DNA from: Bugula neritina
Taxonomy: Eukaryota > Bryozoa > Gymnolaemata > Cheilostomatida > Bugulidae
Direction of reading: 5' to 3'
Assembly (NCBI GenBank): GCA_964035545.1
Contig: OZ037768.1
Coordinates: 11,178,741 to 11,242,740, forward strand
DNA length: 64,000 nt
The notes under the pieces: generated by a model
Told to the model about the DNA's origin: nothing
Seen by the model: the letters and a program-made list of their open reading frames with translations, nothing else
Databases searched by the model: none
Shown: piece by piece, positions 21,776 through 35,966 of the stretch
How the letters are laid out: each line of letters opens with the position of its first letter
How positions within the stretch are numbered: the first letter of the stretch is position 1
Made by a program: the position numbers and the translations under genes

Positions 21776-22444
21776 AACAGTGCACCCTTCGCAGCGATAC
21801 TGGCTGAAGAATTAGCGGGGCGCGCTCGAGCGTGCAAGCACGTTGGTGATGCAGTGGCTGCAGTGCGCATTGCCTACTCACACTCTGCAGGTCACAACAC
21901 CAGTCATGATATTATTATAGCTTAATGCACAGCAAAGGTTTAAAATAAGCAGGCCTGAGAGGGGGCAAGACGAGAGTCGCGACACCACGGCACACAACTG
22001 GAGAGTTGCGCAAAATCTCCGCGTCACATTCGTGTGACTTTCAGGATGTGTGCTGTAGCATTGATTGAGATGAGTTTTGAAAGCATTTGCACATGTATAT
22101 CAGGCAATTTAATTTTGGAATTATTTCAACACTGCATTAGAGTTGATTAAATAAAATATTATTCTTGAGAAAGTCTTAAACAATTCTTTTTTGGAATTTG
22201 TGAAGCCATGCATCAGAAGAAATTCAAAAAGAATTTCAAAAATAAAAACATGTAATAAAAAGCAAGAATGATATAATATAATATTATTTTTTGGAAAGGA
22301 ATGTTAAATATTTCATTTGAGTTAGTGTGTTGAAAAACATTTCACATCAGCAAGTTGGAAGAAATAATATTCAAGTAACTGATCATAATATTACTATTGC
22401 GTGTTGCTAATGTTTTTGTGTTTGAGGAGAGAAAAAAGAAAAAA

Positions 22445-22562
22445 GTCTACAGCACCTGGTATTCCCAGGCGGTCACCCATCCAAGTACTAACCAGGCTCG
22501 ACGTTGCTTAGCTTCAGTGATCGGACTAGAACTGGCGTTTTCAACGTGATATGGCCGTAGAC
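22445..22562 (-). rRNA. 5S rRNA copy 5 (A36)
   Basis: Shortest terminator run (T6), giving the 787-bp unit spacing. Confidence 0.96.
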
Positions 22563-23232
22563 AACAGTGCACCCTTCGCAGCGATACTGGCTGAAGAATT
22601 AGCGGGGCGCGCTCGAGCGTGCAAGCACGTTGGTGATGCAGTGGCTGCAGTGCGCATTGCCTACTCACACTCTGCAGGTCACAACACCAGTCATGATATT
22701 ATTATAGCTTAATGCACAGCAAAGGTTTAAAATAAGCAGGCCTGAGAGGGGGCAAGACGAGAGTCGCGACACCACGGCACACAACTGGAGAGTTGCGCAA
22801 AATCTCCGCGTCACATTCGTGTGACTTTCAGGATGTGTGCTGTAGCATTGATTGAGATGAGTTTTGAAAGCATTTGCACATGTATATCAGGCAATTTAAT
22901 TTTGGAATTATTTCAACACTGCATTAGAGTTGATTAAATAAAATATTATTCTTGAGAAAGTCTTAAACAATTCTTTTTTGGAATTTGTGAAGCCATGCAT
23001 CAGAAGAAATTCAAAAAGAATTTCAAAAATAAAAACATGTAATAAAAAGCAAGAATGATATAATATAATATTATTTTTTGGAAAGGAATGTTAAATATTC
23101 CATTTGAGTTAGTGTGTTGAAAAACATTTCACATCAGCAAGTTGGAAGAAATAATATTCGAGTAACTGATCATAATATTACTATTGCGTGTTGCTAATGT
23201 TTTTGTGTTTGAGGAGAGAAAAAAGAAAAAAA

Positions 23233-23350
23233 GTCTACAGCACCTGGTATTCCCAGGCGGTCACCCATCCAAGTACTAACCAGGCTCGACGTTGCTTAGC
23301 TTCAGTGATCGGACTAGAACTGGCGTTTTCAACGTGATATGGCCGTAGAC
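23233..23350 (-). rRNA. 5S rRNA copy 6 (A36)
   Basis: A36 gene with standard spacer. Confidence 0.96.
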
Positions 23351-24021
23351 AACAGTGCACCCTTCGCAGCGATACTGGCTGAAGAATTAGCGGGGCGCGC
23401 TCGAGCGTGCAAGCACGTTGGTGATGCAGTGGCTGCAGTGCGCATTGCCTACTCACACTCTGCAGGTCACAACACCAGTCATGATATTATTATAGCTTAA
23501 TGCACAGCAAAGGTTTAAAATAAGCAGGCCTGAGAGGGGGCAAGACGAGAGTCGCGACACCACGGCACACAACTGGAGAGTTGCGCAAAATCTCCGCGTC
23601 ACATTCGTGTGACTTTCAGGATGTGTGCTGTAGCATTGATTGAGATGAGTTTTGAAAGCATTTGCACATGTATATCAGGCAATTTAATTTTGGAATTATT
23701 TCAACACTGCATTAGAGTTGATTAAATAAAATATTATTCTTGAGAAAGTCTTAAACAATTCTTTTTTGGAATTTGTGAAGCCATGCATCAGAAGAAATTC
23801 AAAAAGAATTTCAAAAATAAAAACATGTAATAAAAAGCAAGAATGATATAATATAATATTATTTTTTGGAAAGGAATGTTAAATATTCCATTTGAGTTAG
23901 TGTGTTGAAAAACATTTCACATCAGCAAGTTGGAAGAAATAATATTCGAGTAACTGATCATAATATTACTATTGCGTGTTGCTAATGTTTTTGTGTTTGA
24001 GGAGAGAAAAAAGAAAAAAAA

Positions 24022-24139
24022 GTCTACAGCACCTGGTATTCCCAGGCGGTCACCCATCCAAGTACTAACCAGGCTCGACGTTGCTTAGCTTCAGTGATCG
24101 GACGAGAACTGGCGTTTTCAACGTGATATGGCCGTAGAC
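24022..24139 (-). rRNA. 5S rRNA copy 7 (C36)
   Basis: C36 gene; upstream spacer with TTCAAG variant at 24735. Confidence 0.96.
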
Positions 24140-24809
24140 AACAGTGCACCCTTCGCAGCGATACTGGCTGAAGAATTAGCGGGGCGCGCTCGAGCGTGCA
24201 AGCACGTTGGTGATGCAGTGGCTGCAGTGCGCATTGCCTACTCACACTCTGCAGGTCACAACACCAGTCATGATATTATTATAGCTTAATGCACAGCAAA
24301 GGTTTAAAATAAGCAGGCCTGAGAGGGGGCAAGACGAGAGTCGCGACACCACGGCACACAACTGGAGAGTTGCGCAAAATCTCCGCGTCACATTCGTGTG
24401 ACTTTCAGGATGTGTGCTGTAGCATTGATTGAGATGAGTTTTGAAAGCATTTGCACATGTATATCAGGCAATTTAATTTTGGAATTATTTCAACACTGCA
24501 TTAGAGTTGATTAAATAAAATATTATTCTTGAGAAAGTCTTAAACAATTCTTTTTTGGAATTTGTGAAGCCATGCATCAGAAGAAATTCAAAAAGAATTT
24601 CAAAAATAAAAACATGTAATAAAAAGCAAGAATGATATAATATAATATTATTTTTTGGAAAGGAATGTTAAATATTCCATTTGAGTTAGTGTGTTGAAAA
24701 ACATTTCACATCAGCAAGTTGGAAGAAATAATATTCAAGTAACTGATCATAATATTACTATTGCGTGTTGCTAATGTTTTTGTGTTTGAGGAGAGAAAAA
24801 AGAAAAAAA

Positions 24810-24927
24810 GTCTACAGCACCTGGTATTCCCAGGCGGTCACCCATCCAAGTACTAACCAGGCTCGACGTTGCTTAGCTTCAGTGATCGGACTAGAACTGG
24901 CGTTTTCAACGTGATATGGCCGTAGAC
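24810..24927 (-). rRNA. 5S rRNA copy 8 (A36)
   Basis: A36 gene with standard spacer; begins a stretch of C36/A36 alternation. Confidence 0.96.
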
Positions 24928-25598
24928 AACAGTGCACCCTTCGCAGCGATACTGGCTGAAGAATTAGCGGGGCGCGCTCGAGCGTGCAAGCACGTTGGTG
25001 ATGCAGTGGCTGCAGTGCGCATTGCCTACTCACACTCTGCAGGTCACAACACCAGTCATGATATTATTATAGCTTAATGCACAGCAAAGGTTTAAAATAA
25101 GCAGGCCTGAGAGGGGGCAAGACGAGAGTCGCGACACCACGGCACACAACTGGAGAGTTGCGCAAAATCTCCGCGTCACATTCGTGTGACTTTCAGGATG
25201 TGTGCTGTAGCATTGATTGAGATGAGTTTTGAAAGCATTTGCACATGTATATCAGGCAATTTAATTTTGGAATTATTTCAACACTGCATTAGAGTTGATT
25301 AAATAAAATATTATTCTTGAGAAAGTCTTAAACAATTCTTTTTTGGAATTTGTGAAGCCATGCATCAGAAGAAATTCAAAAAGAATTTCAAAAATAAAAA
25401 CATGTAATAAAAAGCAAGAATGATATAATATAATATTATTTTTTGGAAAGGAATGTTAAATATTCCATTTGAGTTAGTGTGTTGAAAAACATTTCACATC
25501 AGCAAGTTGGAAGAAATAATATTCGAGTAACTGATCATAATATTACTATTGCGTGTTGCTAATGTTTTTGTGTTTGAGGAGAGAAAAAAGAAAAAAAA

Positions 25599-25716
25599 GT
25601 CTACAGCACCTGGTATTCCCAGGCGGTCACCCATCCAAGTACTAACCAGGCTCGACGTTGCTTAGCTTCAGTGATCGGACGAGAACTGGCGTTTTCAACG
25701 TGATATGGCCGTAGAC
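25599..25716 (-). rRNA. 5S rRNA copy 9 (C36)
   Basis: C36 gene, standard spacer. Confidence 0.96.
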
Positions 25717-26386
25717 AACAGTGCACCCTTCGCAGCGATACTGGCTGAAGAATTAGCGGGGCGCGCTCGAGCGTGCAAGCACGTTGGTGATGCAGTGGCT
25801 GCAGTGCGCATTGCCTACTCACACTCTGCAGGTCACAACACCAGTCATGATATTATTATAGCTTAATGCACAGCAAAGGTTTAAAATAAGCAGGCCTGAG
25901 AGGGGGCAAGACGAGAGTCGCGACACCACGGCACACAACTGGAGAGTTGCGCAAAATCTCCGCGTCACATTCGTGTGACTTTCAGGATGTGTGCTGTAGC
26001 ATTGATTGAGATGAGTTTTGAAAGCATTTGCACATGTATATCAGGCAATTTAATTTTGGAATTATTTCAACACTGCATTAGAGTTGATTAAATAAAATAT
26101 TATTCTTGAGAAAGTCTTAAACAATTCTTTTTTGGAATTTGTGAAGCCATGCATCAGAAGAAATTCAAAAAGAATTTCAAAAATAAAAACATGTAATAAA
26201 AAGCAAGAATGATATAATATAATATTATTTTTTGGAAAGGAATGTTAAATATTCCATTTGAGTTAGTGTGTTGAAAAACATTTCACATCAGCAAGTTGGA
26301 AGAAATAATATTCGAGTAACTGATCATAATATTACTATTGCGTGTTGCTAATGTTTTTGTGTTTGAGGAGAGAAAAAAGAAAAAAA

Positions 26387-26504
26387 GTCTACAGCACCTG
26401 GTATTCCCAGGCGGTCACCCATCCAAGTACTAACCAGGCTCGACGTTGCTTAGCTTCAGTGATCGGACTAGAACTGGCGTTTTCAACGTGATATGGCCGT
26501 AGAC
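26387..26504 (-). rRNA. 5S rRNA copy 10 (A36)
   Basis: A36 gene, standard spacer. Confidence 0.96.
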
Positions 26505-27175
26505 AACAGTGCACCCTTCGCAGCGATACTGGCTGAAGAATTAGCGGGGCGCGCTCGAGCGTGCAAGCACGTTGGTGATGCAGTGGCTGCAGTGCGCATT
26601 GCCTACTCACACTCTGCAGGTCACAACACCAGTCATGATATTATTATAGCTTAATGCACAGCAAAGGTTTAAAATAAGCAGGCCTGAGAGGGGGCAAGAC
26701 GAGAGTCGCGACACCACGGCACACAACTGGAGAGTTGCGCAAAATCTCCGCGTCACATTCGTGTGACTTTCAGGATGTGTGCTGTAGCATTGATTGAGAT
26801 GAGTTTTGAAAGCATTTGCACATGTATATCAGGCAATTTAATTTTGGAATTATTTCAACACTGCATTAGAGTTGATTAAATAAAATATTATTCTTGAGAA
26901 AGTCTTAAACAATTCTTTTTTGGAATTTGTGAAGCCATGCATCAGAAGAAATTCAAAAAGAATTTCAAAAATAAAAACATGTAATAAAAAGCAAGAATGA
27001 TATAATATAATATTATTTTTTGGAAAGGAATGTTAAATATTCCATTTGAGTTAGTGTGTTGAAAAACATTTCACATCAGCAAGTTGGAAGAAATAATATT
27101 CGAGTAACTGATCATAATATTACTATTGCGTGTTGCTAATGTTTTTGTGTTTGAGGAGAGAAAAAAGAAAAAAAA

Positions 27176-27293
27176 GTCTACAGCACCTGGTATTCCCAGG
27201 CGGTCACCCATCCAAGTACTAACCAGGCTCGACGTTGCTTAGCTTCAGTGATCGGACGAGAACTGGCGTTTTCAACGTGATATGGCCGTAGAC
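27176..27293 (-). rRNA. 5S rRNA copy 11 (C36)
   Basis: C36 gene; with copy 12 it breaks the alternation. Confidence 0.96.
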
Positions 27294-27964
27294 AACAGTG
27301 CACCCTTCGCAGCGATACTGGCTGAAGAATTAGCGGGGCGCGCTCGAGCGTGCAAGCACGTTGGTGATGCAGTGGCTGCAGTGCGCATTGCCTACTCACA
27401 CTCTGCAGGTCACAACACCAGTCATGATATTATTATAGCTTAATGCACAGCAAAGGTTTAAAATAAGCAGGCCTGAGAGGGGGCAAGACGAGAGTCGCGA
27501 CACCACGGCACACAACTGGAGAGTTGCGCAAAATCTCCGCGTCACATTCGTGTGACTTTCAGGATGTGTGCTGTAGCATTGATTGAGATGAGTTTTGAAA
27601 GCATTTGCACATGTATATCAGGCAATTTAATTTTGGAATTATTTCAACACTGCATTAGAGTTGATTAAATAAAATATTATTCTTGAGAAAGTCTTAAACA
27701 ATTCTTTTTTGGAATTTGTGAAGCCATGCATCAGAAGAAATTCAAAAAGAATTTCAAAAATAAAAACATGTAATAAAAAGCAAGAATGATATAATATAAT
27801 ATTATTTTTTGGAAAGGAATGTTAAATATTCCATTTGAGTTAGTGTGTTGAAAAACATTTCACATCAGCAAGTTGGAAGAAATAATATTCGAGTAACTGA
27901 TCATAATATTACTATTGCGTGTTGCTAATGTTTTTGTGTTTGAGGAGAGAAAAAAGAAAAAAAA

Positions 27965-28082
27965 GTCTACAGCACCTGGTATTCCCAGGCGGTCACCCAT
28001 CCAAGTACTAACCAGGCTCGACGTTGCTTAGCTTCAGTGATCGGACGAGAACTGGCGTTTTCAACGTGATATGGCCGTAGAC
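27965..28082 (-). rRNA. 5S rRNA copy 12 (C36)
   Basis: C36 gene; upstream spacer with TTCAAG variant at 28677. Confidence 0.96.
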
Positions 28083-28752
28083 AACAGTGCACCCTTCGCA
28101 GCGATACTGGCTGAAGAATTAGCGGGGCGCGCTCGAGCGTGCAAGCACGTTGGTGATGCAGTGGCTGCAGTGCGCATTGCCTACTCACACTCTGCAGGTC
28201 ACAACACCAGTCATGATATTATTATAGCTTAATGCACAGCAAAGGTTTAAAATAAGCAGGCCTGAGAGGGGGCAAGACGAGAGTCGCGACACCACGGCAC
28301 ACAACTGGAGAGTTGCGCAAAATCTCCGCGTCACATTCGTGTGACTTTCAGGATGTGTGCTGTAGCATTGATTGAGATGAGTTTTGAAAGCATTTGCACA
28401 TGTATATCAGGCAATTTAATTTTGGAATTATTTCAACACTGCATTAGAGTTGATTAAATAAAATATTATTCTTGAGAAAGTCTTAAACAATTCTTTTTTG
28501 GAATTTGTGAAGCCATGCATCAGAAGAAATTCAAAAAGAATTTCAAAAATAAAAACATGTAATAAAAAGCAAGAATGATATAATATAATATTATTTTTTG
28601 GAAAGGAATGTTAAATATTCCATTTGAGTTAGTGTGTTGAAAAACATTTCACATCAGCAAGTTGGAAGAAATAATATTCAAGTAACTGATCATAATATTA
28701 CTATTGCGTGTTGCTAATGTTTTTGTGTTTGAGGAGAGAAAAAAGAAAAAAA

Positions 28753-28870
28753 GTCTACAGCACCTGGTATTCCCAGGCGGTCACCCATCCAAGTACTAAC
28801 CAGGCTCGACGTTGCTTAGCTTCAGTGATCGGACTAGAACTGGCGTTTTCAACGTGATATGGCCGTAGAC
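28753..28870 (-). rRNA. 5S rRNA copy 13 (A36)
   Basis: A36 gene, standard spacer. Confidence 0.96.
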
Positions 28871-29541
28871 AACAGTGCACCCTTCGCAGCGATACTGGCT
28901 GAAGAATTAGCGGGGCGCGCTCGAGCGTGCAAGCACGTTGGTGATGCAGTGGCTGCAGTGCGCATTGCCTACTCACACTCTGCAGGTCACAACACCAGTC
29001 ATGATATTATTATAGCTTAATGCACAGCAAAGGTTTAAAATAAGCAGGCCTGAGAGGGGGCAAGACGAGAGTCGCGACACCACGGCACACAACTGGAGAG
29101 TTGCGCAAAATCTCCGCGTCACATTCGTGTGACTTTCAGGATGTGTGCTGTAGCATTGATTGAGATGAGTTTTGAAAGCATTTGCACATGTATATCAGGC
29201 AATTTAATTTTGGAATTATTTCAACACTGCATTAGAGTTGATTAAATAAAATATTATTCTTGAGAAAGTCTTAAACAATTCTTTTTTGGAATTTGTGAAG
29301 CCATGCATCAGAAGAAATTCAAAAAGAATTTCAAAAATAAAAACATGTAATAAAAAGCAAGAATGATATAATATAATATTATTTTTTGGAAAGGAATGTT
29401 AAATATTCCATTTGAGTTAGTGTGTTGAAAAACATTTCACATCAGCAAGTTGGAAGAAATAATATTCGAGTAACTGATCATAATATTACTATTGCGTGTT
29501 GCTAATGTTTTTGTGTTTGAGGAGAGAAAAAAGAAAAAAAA

Positions 29542-29659
29542 GTCTACAGCACCTGGTATTCCCAGGCGGTCACCCATCCAAGTACTAACCAGGCTCGACG
29601 TTGCTTAGCTTCAGTGATCGGACGAGAACTGGCGTTTTCAACGTGATATGGCCGTAGAC
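29542..29659 (-). rRNA. 5S rRNA copy 14 (C36)
   Basis: C36 gene; upstream spacer with a private T-to-C at about 30171 in the T-rich run. Confidence 0.96.
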
Positions 29660-30329
29660 AACAGTGCACCCTTCGCAGCGATACTGGCTGAAGAATTAGC
29701 GGGGCGCGCTCGAGCGTGCAAGCACGTTGGTGATGCAGTGGCTGCAGTGCGCATTGCCTACTCACACTCTGCAGGTCACAACACCAGTCATGATATTATT
29801 ATAGCTTAATGCACAGCAAAGGTTTAAAATAAGCAGGCCTGAGAGGGGGCAAGACGAGAGTCGCGACACCACGGCACACAACTGGAGAGTTGCGCAAAAT
29901 CTCCGCGTCACATTCGTGTGACTTTCAGGATGTGTGCTGTAGCATTGATTGAGATGAGTTTTGAAAGCATTTGCACATGTATATCAGGCAATTTAATTTT
30001 GGAATTATTTCAACACTGCATTAGAGTTGATTAAATAAAATATTATTCTTGAGAAAGTCTTAAACAATTCTTTTTTGGAATTTGTGAAGCCATGCATCAG
30101 AAGAAATTCAAAAAGAATTTCAAAAATAAAAACATGTAATAAAAAGCAAGAATGATATAATATAATATTACTTTTTGGAAAGGAATGTTAAATATTCCAT
30201 TTGAGTTAGTGTGTTGAAAAACATTTCACATCAGCAAGTTGGAAGAAATAATATTCGAGTAACTGATCATAATATTACTATTGCGTGTTGCTAATGTTTT
30301 TGTGTTTGAGGAGAGAAAAAAGAAAAAAA

Positions 30330-30447
30330 GTCTACAGCACCTGGTATTCCCAGGCGGTCACCCATCCAAGTACTAACCAGGCTCGACGTTGCTTAGCTTC
30401 AGTGATCGGACTAGAACTGGCGTTTTCAACGTGATATGGCCGTAGAC
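30330..30447 (-). rRNA. 5S rRNA copy 15 (A36)
   Basis: A36 gene; upstream spacer has CAGAGGAAATT (near 30887), shared with copy 17. Confidence 0.96.
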
Positions 30448-31118
30448 AACAGTGCACCCTTCGCAGCGATACTGGCTGAAGAATTAGCGGGGCGCGCTCG
30501 AGCGTGCAAGCACGTTGGTGATGCAGTGGCTGCAGTGCGCATTGCCTACTCACACTCTGCAGGTCACAACACCAGTCATGATATTATTATAGCTTAATGC
30601 ACAGCAAAGGTTTAAAATAAGCAGGCCTGAGAGGGGGCAAGACGAGAGTCGCGACACCACGGCACACAACTGGAGAGTTGCGCAAAATCTCCGCGTCACA
30701 TTCGTGTGACTTTCAGGATGTGTGCTGTAGCATTGATTGAGATGAGTTTTGAAAGCATTTGCACATGTATATCAGGCAATTTAATTTTGGAATTATTTCA
30801 ACACTGCATTAGAGTTGATTAAATAAAATATTATTCTTGAGAAAGTCTTAAACAATTCTTTTTTGGAATTTGTGAAGCCATGCATCAGAGGAAATTCAAA
30901 AAGAATTTCAAAAATAAAAACATGTAATAAAAAGCAAGAATGATATAATATAATATTATTTTTTGGAAAGGAATGTTAAATATTCCATTTGAGTTAGTGT
31001 GTTGAAAAACATTTCACATCAGCAAGTTGGAAGAAATAATATTCGAGTAACTGATCATAATATTACTATTGCGTGTTGCTAATGTTTTTGTGTTTGAGGA
31101 GAGAAAAAAGAAAAAAAA

Positions 31119-31236
31119 GTCTACAGCACCTGGTATTCCCAGGCGGTCACCCATCCAAGTACTAACCAGGCTCGACGTTGCTTAGCTTCAGTGATCGGAC
31201 GAGAACTGGCGTTTTCAACGTGATATGGCCGTAGAC
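31119..31236 (-). rRNA. 5S rRNA copy 16 (C36)
   Basis: C36 gene; upstream spacer with TTCAAG variant at 31833. Confidence 0.96.
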
Positions 31237-31906
31237 AACAGTGCACCCTTCGCAGCGATACTGGCTGAAGAATTAGCGGGGCGCGCTCGAGCGTGCAAGC
31301 ACGTTGGTGATGCAGTGGCTGCAGTGCGCATTGCCTACTCACACTCTGCAGGTCACAACACCAGTCATGATATTATTATAGCTTAATGCACAGCAAAGGT
31401 TTAAAATAAGCAGGCCTGAGAGGGGGCAAGACGAGAGTCGCGACACCACGGCACACAACTGGAGAGTTGCGCAAAATCTCCGCGTCACATTCGTGTGACT
31501 TTCAGGATGTGTGCTGTAGCATTGATTGAGATGAGTTTTGAAAGCATTTGCACATGTATATCAGGCAATTTAATTTTGGAATTATTTCAACACTGCATTA
31601 GAGTTGATTAAATAAAATATTATTCTTGAGAAAGTCTTAAACAATTCTTTTTTGGAATTTGTGAAGCCATGCATCAGAAGAAATTCAAAAAGAATTTCAA
31701 AAATAAAAACATGTAATAAAAAGCAAGAATGATATAATATAATATTATTTTTTGGAAAGGAATGTTAAATATTCCATTTGAGTTAGTGTGTTGAAAAACA
31801 TTTCACATCAGCAAGTTGGAAGAAATAATATTCAAGTAACTGATCATAATATTACTATTGCGTGTTGCTAATGTTTTTGTGTTTGAGGAGAGAAAAAAGA
31901 AAAAAA

Positions 31907-32024
31907 GTCTACAGCACCTGGTATTCCCAGGCGGTCACCCATCCAAGTACTAACCAGGCTCGACGTTGCTTAGCTTCAGTGATCGGACTAGAACTGGCGT
32001 TTTCAACGTGATATGGCCGTAGAC
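31907..32024 (-). rRNA. 5S rRNA copy 17 (A36)
   Basis: A36 gene; CAGAGGAAATT spacer variant (near 32464), two units from its twin at copy 15. Confidence 0.96.
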
Positions 32025-32695
32025 AACAGTGCACCCTTCGCAGCGATACTGGCTGAAGAATTAGCGGGGCGCGCTCGAGCGTGCAAGCACGTTGGTGATG
32101 CAGTGGCTGCAGTGCGCATTGCCTACTCACACTCTGCAGGTCACAACACCAGTCATGATATTATTATAGCTTAATGCACAGCAAAGGTTTAAAATAAGCA
32201 GGCCTGAGAGGGGGCAAGACGAGAGTCGCGACACCACGGCACACAACTGGAGAGTTGCGCAAAATCTCCGCGTCACATTCGTGTGACTTTCAGGATGTGT
32301 GCTGTAGCATTGATTGAGATGAGTTTTGAAAGCATTTGCACATGTATATCAGGCAATTTAATTTTGGAATTATTTCAACACTGCATTAGAGTTGATTAAA
32401 TAAAATATTATTCTTGAGAAAGTCTTAAACAATTCTTTTTTGGAATTTGTGAAGCCATGCATCAGAGGAAATTCAAAAAGAATTTCAAAAATAAAAACAT
32501 GTAATAAAAAGCAAGAATGATATAATATAATATTATTTTTTGGAAAGGAATGTTAAATATTCCATTTGAGTTAGTGTGTTGAAAAACATTTCACATCAGC
32601 AAGTTGGAAGAAATAATATTCGAGTAACTGATCATAATATTACTATTGCGTGTTGCTAATGTTTTTGTGTTTGAGGAGAGAAAAAAGAAAAAAAA

Positions 32696-32813
32696 GTCTA
32701 CAGCACCTGGTATTCCCAGGCGGTCACCCATCCAAGTACTAACCAGGCTCGACGTTGCTTAGCTTCAGTGATCGGACGAGAACTGGCGTTTTCAACGTGA
32801 TATGGCCGTAGAC
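32696..32813 (-). rRNA. 5S rRNA copy 18 (C36)
   Basis: C36 gene, standard spacer. Confidence 0.96.
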
Positions 32814-33483
32814 AACAGTGCACCCTTCGCAGCGATACTGGCTGAAGAATTAGCGGGGCGCGCTCGAGCGTGCAAGCACGTTGGTGATGCAGTGGCTGCA
32901 GTGCGCATTGCCTACTCACACTCTGCAGGTCACAACACCAGTCATGATATTATTATAGCTTAATGCACAGCAAAGGTTTAAAATAAGCAGGCCTGAGAGG
33001 GGGCAAGACGAGAGTCGCGACACCACGGCACACAACTGGAGAGTTGCGCAAAATCTCCGCGTCACATTCGTGTGACTTTCAGGATGTGTGCTGTAGCATT
33101 GATTGAGATGAGTTTTGAAAGCATTTGCACATGTATATCAGGCAATTTAATTTTGGAATTATTTCAACACTGCATTAGAGTTGATTAAATAAAATATTAT
33201 TCTTGAGAAAGTCTTAAACAATTCTTTTTTGGAATTTGTGAAGCCATGCATCAGAAGAAATTCAAAAAGAATTTCAAAAATAAAAACATGTAATAAAAAG
33301 CAAGAATGATATAATATAATATTATTTTTTGGAAAGGAATGTTAAATATTCCATTTGAGTTAGTGTGTTGAAAAACATTTCACATCAGCAAGTTGGAAGA
33401 AATAATATTCGAGTAACTGATCATAATATTACTATTGCGTGTTGCTAATGTTTTTGTGTTTGAGGAGAGAAAAAAGAAAAAAA

Positions 33484-33601
33484 GTCTACAGCACCTGGTA
33501 TTCCCAGGCGGTCACCCATCCAAGTACTAACCAGGCTCGACGTTGCTTAGCTTCAGTGATCGGACTAGAACTGGCGTTTTCAACGTGATATGGCCGTAGA
33601 C
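33484..33601 (-). rRNA. 5S rRNA copy 19 (A36)
   Basis: A36 gene, standard spacer. Confidence 0.96.
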
Positions 33602-34272
33602 AACAGTGCACCCTTCGCAGCGATACTGGCTGAAGAATTAGCGGGGCGCGCTCGAGCGTGCAAGCACGTTGGTGATGCAGTGGCTGCAGTGCGCATTGCC
33701 TACTCACACTCTGCAGGTCACAACACCAGTCATGATATTATTATAGCTTAATGCACAGCAAAGGTTTAAAATAAGCAGGCCTGAGAGGGGGCAAGACGAG
33801 AGTCGCGACACCACGGCACACAACTGGAGAGTTGCGCAAAATCTCCGCGTCACATTCGTGTGACTTTCAGGATGTGTGCTGTAGCATTGATTGAGATGAG
33901 TTTTGAAAGCATTTGCACATGTATATCAGGCAATTTAATTTTGGAATTATTTCAACACTGCATTAGAGTTGATTAAATAAAATATTATTCTTGAGAAAGT
34001 CTTAAACAATTCTTTTTTGGAATTTGTGAAGCCATGCATCAGAAGAAATTCAAAAAGAATTTCAAAAATAAAAACATGTAATAAAAAGCAAGAATGATAT
34101 AATATAATATTATTTTTTGGAAAGGAATGTTAAATATTCCATTTGAGTTAGTGTGTTGAAAAACATTTCACATCAGCAAGTTGGAAGAAATAATATTCGA
34201 GTAACTGATCATAATATTACTATTGCGTGTTGCTAATGTTTTTGTGTTTGAGGAGAGAAAAAAGAAAAAAAA

Positions 34273-34390
34273 GTCTACAGCACCTGGTATTCCCAGGCGG
34301 TCACCCATCCAAGTACTAACCAGGCTCGACGTTGCTTAGCTTCAGTGATCGGACGAGAACTGGCGTTTTCAACGTGATATGGCCGTAGAC
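34273..34390 (-). rRNA. 5S rRNA copy 20 (C36)
   Basis: C36 gene; private A-to-G in the upstream spacer near 34796. Confidence 0.96.
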
Positions 34391-35060
34391 AACAGTGCAC
34401 CCTTCGCAGCGATACTGGCTGAAGAATTAGCGGGGCGCGCTCGAGCGTGCAAGCACGTTGGTGATGCAGTGGCTGCAGTGCGCATTGCCTACTCACACTC
34501 TGCAGGTCACAACACCAGTCATGATATTATTATAGCTTAATGCACAGCAAAGGTTTAAAATAAGCAGGCCTGAGAGGGGGCAAGACGAGAGTCGCGACAC
34601 CACGGCACACAACTGGAGAGTTGCGCAAAATCTCCGCGTCACATTCGTGTGACTTTCAGGATGTGTGCTGTAGCATTGATTGAGATGAGTTTTGAAAGCA
34701 TTTGCACATGTATATCAGGCAATTTAATTTTGGAATTATTTCAACACTGCATTAGAGTTGATTAAATAAAATATTATTCTTGAGAAAGTCTTAAACGATT
34801 CTTTTTTGGAATTTGTGAAGCCATGCATCAGAAGAAATTCAAAAAGAATTTCAAAAATAAAAACATGTAATAAAAAGCAAGAATGATATAATATAATATT
34901 ATTTTTTGGAAAGGAATGTTAAATATTCCATTTGAGTTAGTGTGTTGAAAAACATTTCACATCAGCAAGTTGGAAGAAATAATATTCGAGTAACTGATCA
35001 TAATATTACTATTGCGTGTTGCTAATGTTTTTGTGTTTGAGGAGAGAAAAAAGAAAAAAA

Positions 35061-35178
35061 GTCTACAGCACCTGGTATTCCCAGGCGGTCACCCATCCAA
35101 GTACTAACCAGGCTCGACGTTGCTTAGCTTCAGTGATCGGACTAGAACTGGCGTTTTCAACGTGATATGGCCGTAGAC
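35061..35178 (-). rRNA. 5S rRNA copy 21 (A36)
   Basis: A36 gene; upstream spacer with TTCAAG variant at 35774. Confidence 0.96.
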
Positions 35179-35848
35179 AACAGTGCACCCTTCGCAGCGA
35201 TACTGGCTGAAGAATTAGCGGGGCGCGCTCGAGCGTGCAAGCACGTTGGTGATGCAGTGGCTGCAGTGCGCATTGCCTACTCACACTCTGCAGGTCACAA
35301 CACCAGTCATGATATTATTATAGCTTAATGCACAGCAAAGGTTTAAAATAAGCAGGCCTGAGAGGGGGCAAGACGAGAGTCGCGACACCACGGCACACAA
35401 CTGGAGAGTTGCGCAAAATCTCCGCGTCACATTCGTGTGACTTTCAGGATGTGTGCTGTAGCATTGATTGAGATGAGTTTTGAAAGCATTTGCACATGTA
35501 TATCAGGCAATTTAATTTTGGAATTATTTCAACACTGCATTAGAGTTGATTAAATAAAATATTATTCTTGAGAAAGTCTTAAACAATTCTTTTTTGGAAT
35601 TTGTGAAGCCATGCATCAGAAGAAATTCAAAAAGAATTTCAAAAATAAAAACATGTAATAAAAAGCAAGAATGATATAATATAATATTATTTTTTGGAAA
35701 GGAATGTTAAATATTCCATTTGAGTTAGTGTGTTGAAAAACATTTCACATCAGCAAGTTGGAAGAAATAATATTCAAGTAACTGATCATAATATTACTAT
35801 TGCGTGTTGCTAATGTTTTTGTGTTTGAGGAGAGAAAAAAGAAAAAAA

Positions 35849-35966
35849 GTCTACAGCACCTGGTATTCCCAGGCGGTCACCCATCCAAGTACTAACCAGG
35901 CTCGACGTTGCTTAGCTTCAGTGATCGGACTAGAACTGGCGTTTTCAACGTGATATGGCCGTAGAC
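35849..35966 (-). rRNA. 5S rRNA copy 22 (A36)
   Basis: A36 gene next to another A36 copy, interrupting the alternation. Confidence 0.96.
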